Source: Kineococcus mangrovi
Lineage (GTDB): Bacteria; Actinomycetota; Actinomycetes; Actinomycetales; Kineococcaceae
Length of the DNA: 64,000 nt
NCBI RefSeq assembly: GCF_041320705.1
Contig: NZ_JBGGTQ010000005.1
Coordinates: 124,001 to 188,000, forward strand
Direction of reading: 5' to 3'
Below the pieces are notes generated by a model, which made no database searches, was not told where the DNA came from, and saw only the letters and a list, made by a program, of their open reading frames with translations. Positions 63,219 through 64,000 of this stretch are shown here, piece after piece (position 1 is the stretch's first letter; the number at the start of each line of letters is the position of its first letter). The position numbers and the translations under genes were made by a program.

Positions 63219-63540
63219 GGCGTCGTCGCCGTGCGCCGTCGCGCCCCGTCCGGGGCCCGTCGTCGTGCGCCGACCTCGCCCCGTCGGCGGTCCCGCAGGC
63301 ACCTCGCGGTGCCGCCGGGACCTCCTCCTCCCCTCGCCCTCCCCGGGGTCCGCCCGGACGCCCTGGGAGGAGGGGACCGTGGACCACCCGAACGCCGTGC
63401 CACCCGTGCCACCCGTGCCCCCCGTGCCGGGCCCCGTGCGCGCCGACGTCCGCCCCAGCGACCGCGCCGGTCCCCTCAGCGCTGAGGAGCAGGCCGCACG
63501 AGGACCGCAGGACCACAGGACAGTTCGAGGAGGCAGGGTC
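63219..63540 (+). promoter_or_regulatory. Riboswitch expression platform / ribE leader
   Basis: Contains a pyrimidine run CCTCCTCCTCCCC (63321-63333) able to pair with GGGAGGAGGGG (63365-63375), which is itself a strong Shine-Dalgarno 3-8 bases before a GTG at 63379. That GTG is in frame with ribE and would add 54 residues containing VPPVPPVPPVPG. A second ribosome-binding site GAGGAGG (63527-63533) precedes the conventional ribE start. The layout fits FMN-controlled exposure of a ribosome-binding site, though which start is used is unclear. Confidence 0.6.
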
Positions 63541-64000
63541 GTGTTCACCGGGATCGTGGAGGAGATCGGCGAGGTCGTCGCCGTGGAGTTCGGTGCGGAG
63601 TCGGCGCGGTTGACCGTGCGCGGTCCCGTCGTCGTCTCCGACGCCGTGCACGGGGCGTCCATCGCCGTCGACGGGGTCTGCCTGACCGTCGTCGACCAGC
63701 CCGAACCGGGCGCCTTCACCGTGGACGTCATGCAGGAGTCGTTGCGCCGCAGCTCGCTGCACGACGTCGCTGCGGGGCGGAAGGTGAACCTGGAGCGCGC
63801 GATGGCCGCGCACGGGCGACTGGGCGGGCACATCGTCCAGGGCCACGTCGACGGCACCGGCACCATCGCGCGGCGGACACCGGGGGAGGCGTGGGAGGTC
63901 GTGCGCGTCGAGGTCCCGGCCGGCCTGGCCCGCTACGTCGTGGAGAAGGGGTCCATCACCGTCGACGGCACCTCGCTGACCGTCTCGGCCGTCAGCGAGC
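63541..64000 (+). CDS. ribE: Riboflavin synthase alpha chain, 3' truncated by window edge
   Basis: The first 153 codons are present. Starts MFTGIVEEIGEVVAVEFGAE, the canonical N-terminus. Lumazine-binding repeat 1 has GASIAVDGVCLTVVDQ and ESLRRSSLHDV, then the hinge VNLERAMAAHGRLGGHIVQGHVDGTG. Repeat 2 begins EVVRVEVPAGLARYVVEKGSITVDGTSLTVSAVSE before the edge. Dismutates two 6,7-dimethyl-8-ribityllumazine molecules to riboflavin. GTG preceded by GAGGAGG; upstream FMN riboswitch. Confidence 0.95.
   Translation, partial: MFTGIVEEIGEVVAVEFGAESARLTVRGPVVVSDAVHGASIAVDGVCLTVVDQPEPGAFTVDVMQESLRRSSLHDVAAGRKVNLERAMAAHGRLGGHIVQGHVDGTGTIARRTPGEAWEVVRVEVPAGLARYVVEKGSITVDGTSLTVSAVSE

Overview
This 64 kb window is a contiguous piece of chromosome from a very high-GC (roughly 73%) actinobacterium. 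The gene order ruvX-mltG-aroE ... aroK-aroB-efp-nusB-bldD-pyrRBC-carAB-pyrF ... mihF-gmk-rpoZ-coaBC-metK-priA-def-fmt-rsmB-rpe-ribE is the classical actinobacterial backbone. The BldD orthologue, the PyrR-leader type and a complete type IV pilus locus with flagellar-sigma-like promoters suggest a motile or sporulating lineage such as Kineococcus/Kineosporiaceae. The genus is an inference from content and style; no rRNA is present.

Layout. 1-4.2 kb: 3' part of rarA, a lone PemK/MazF-like gene, and a divergent GH65 disaccharide phosphorylase. 4.4-9.7 kb: alaS, ruvX, mltG, aroE. 10.4-23.7 kb: type IV pilus locus (pilT, pilC, major pilin, three minor-pilin-like genes, prepilin peptidase, pilM, pilN, pilO, a PilP-position protein and a secreted CWB2/NPCBM surface protein). 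24-26.3 kb: two unrecognised genes, one cytoplasmic and acidic, one small and secreted. 26.3-30.4 kb: aroK, aroB, two reverse-strand pilin-like genes, efp, nusB. 30.4-32.2 kb: an AbiEi/DUF559 gene bracketed by palindromic repeats, then bldD. 32.4-41.2 kb: the pyrimidine operon behind a PyrR-binding leader. 41.2-43.4 kb: a small unknown gene, a cupin, a decayed NAD(P)-binding pseudogene. 43.4-49.2 kb: a five-gene peptide/nickel-type ABC importer that separates pyrF from mihF. 49.3-60 kb: mihF, gmk, rpoZ, coaBC, metK, priA, an aldo/keto reductase, def, fmt, rsmB. 59.7-62.3 kb: a PEP-mutase-family lyase, an FMN alpha-hydroxyacid oxidase and a Doc-like toxin-antitoxin pair. 62.3-64 kb: rpe, an FMN riboswitch and the start of riboflavin synthase.

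How parts work together. The pil genes build a pilus: PilM/N/O form the inner-membrane platform with PilC, PilD processes the pilins, and PilT powers retraction. No extension ATPase PilB lies in the window, and the cluster occupies the place where aroC often sits. The most interesting observation is a shared promoter-like signature, CTCA-N17-(N)CCGA(T/A), upstream of pilT, the pilin gene and pilM. It recurs, once with a CTCC variant, upstream of two distant reverse-strand genes near 28-29 kb. Their products look like pilin globular domains behind an ordinary membrane anchor. The signature resembles FliA/WhiG (sigma-28) promoters and defines a candidate motility/dispersal regulon that includes previously unassigned pilin-like proteins. 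Close by, bldD keeps the cyclic-di-GMP-binding residues and is preceded by two BldD-box-like sequences in the gap it shares with the pyr operon.

Other regulatory structure includes the PyrR RNA element merged with the pyrR ribosome-binding site, an FMN riboswitch, a probable toxin-antitoxin operator, several strong hairpin terminators, and two independent tandem duplications of start-codon regions that create tiny upstream ORFs ending on the true start codon.
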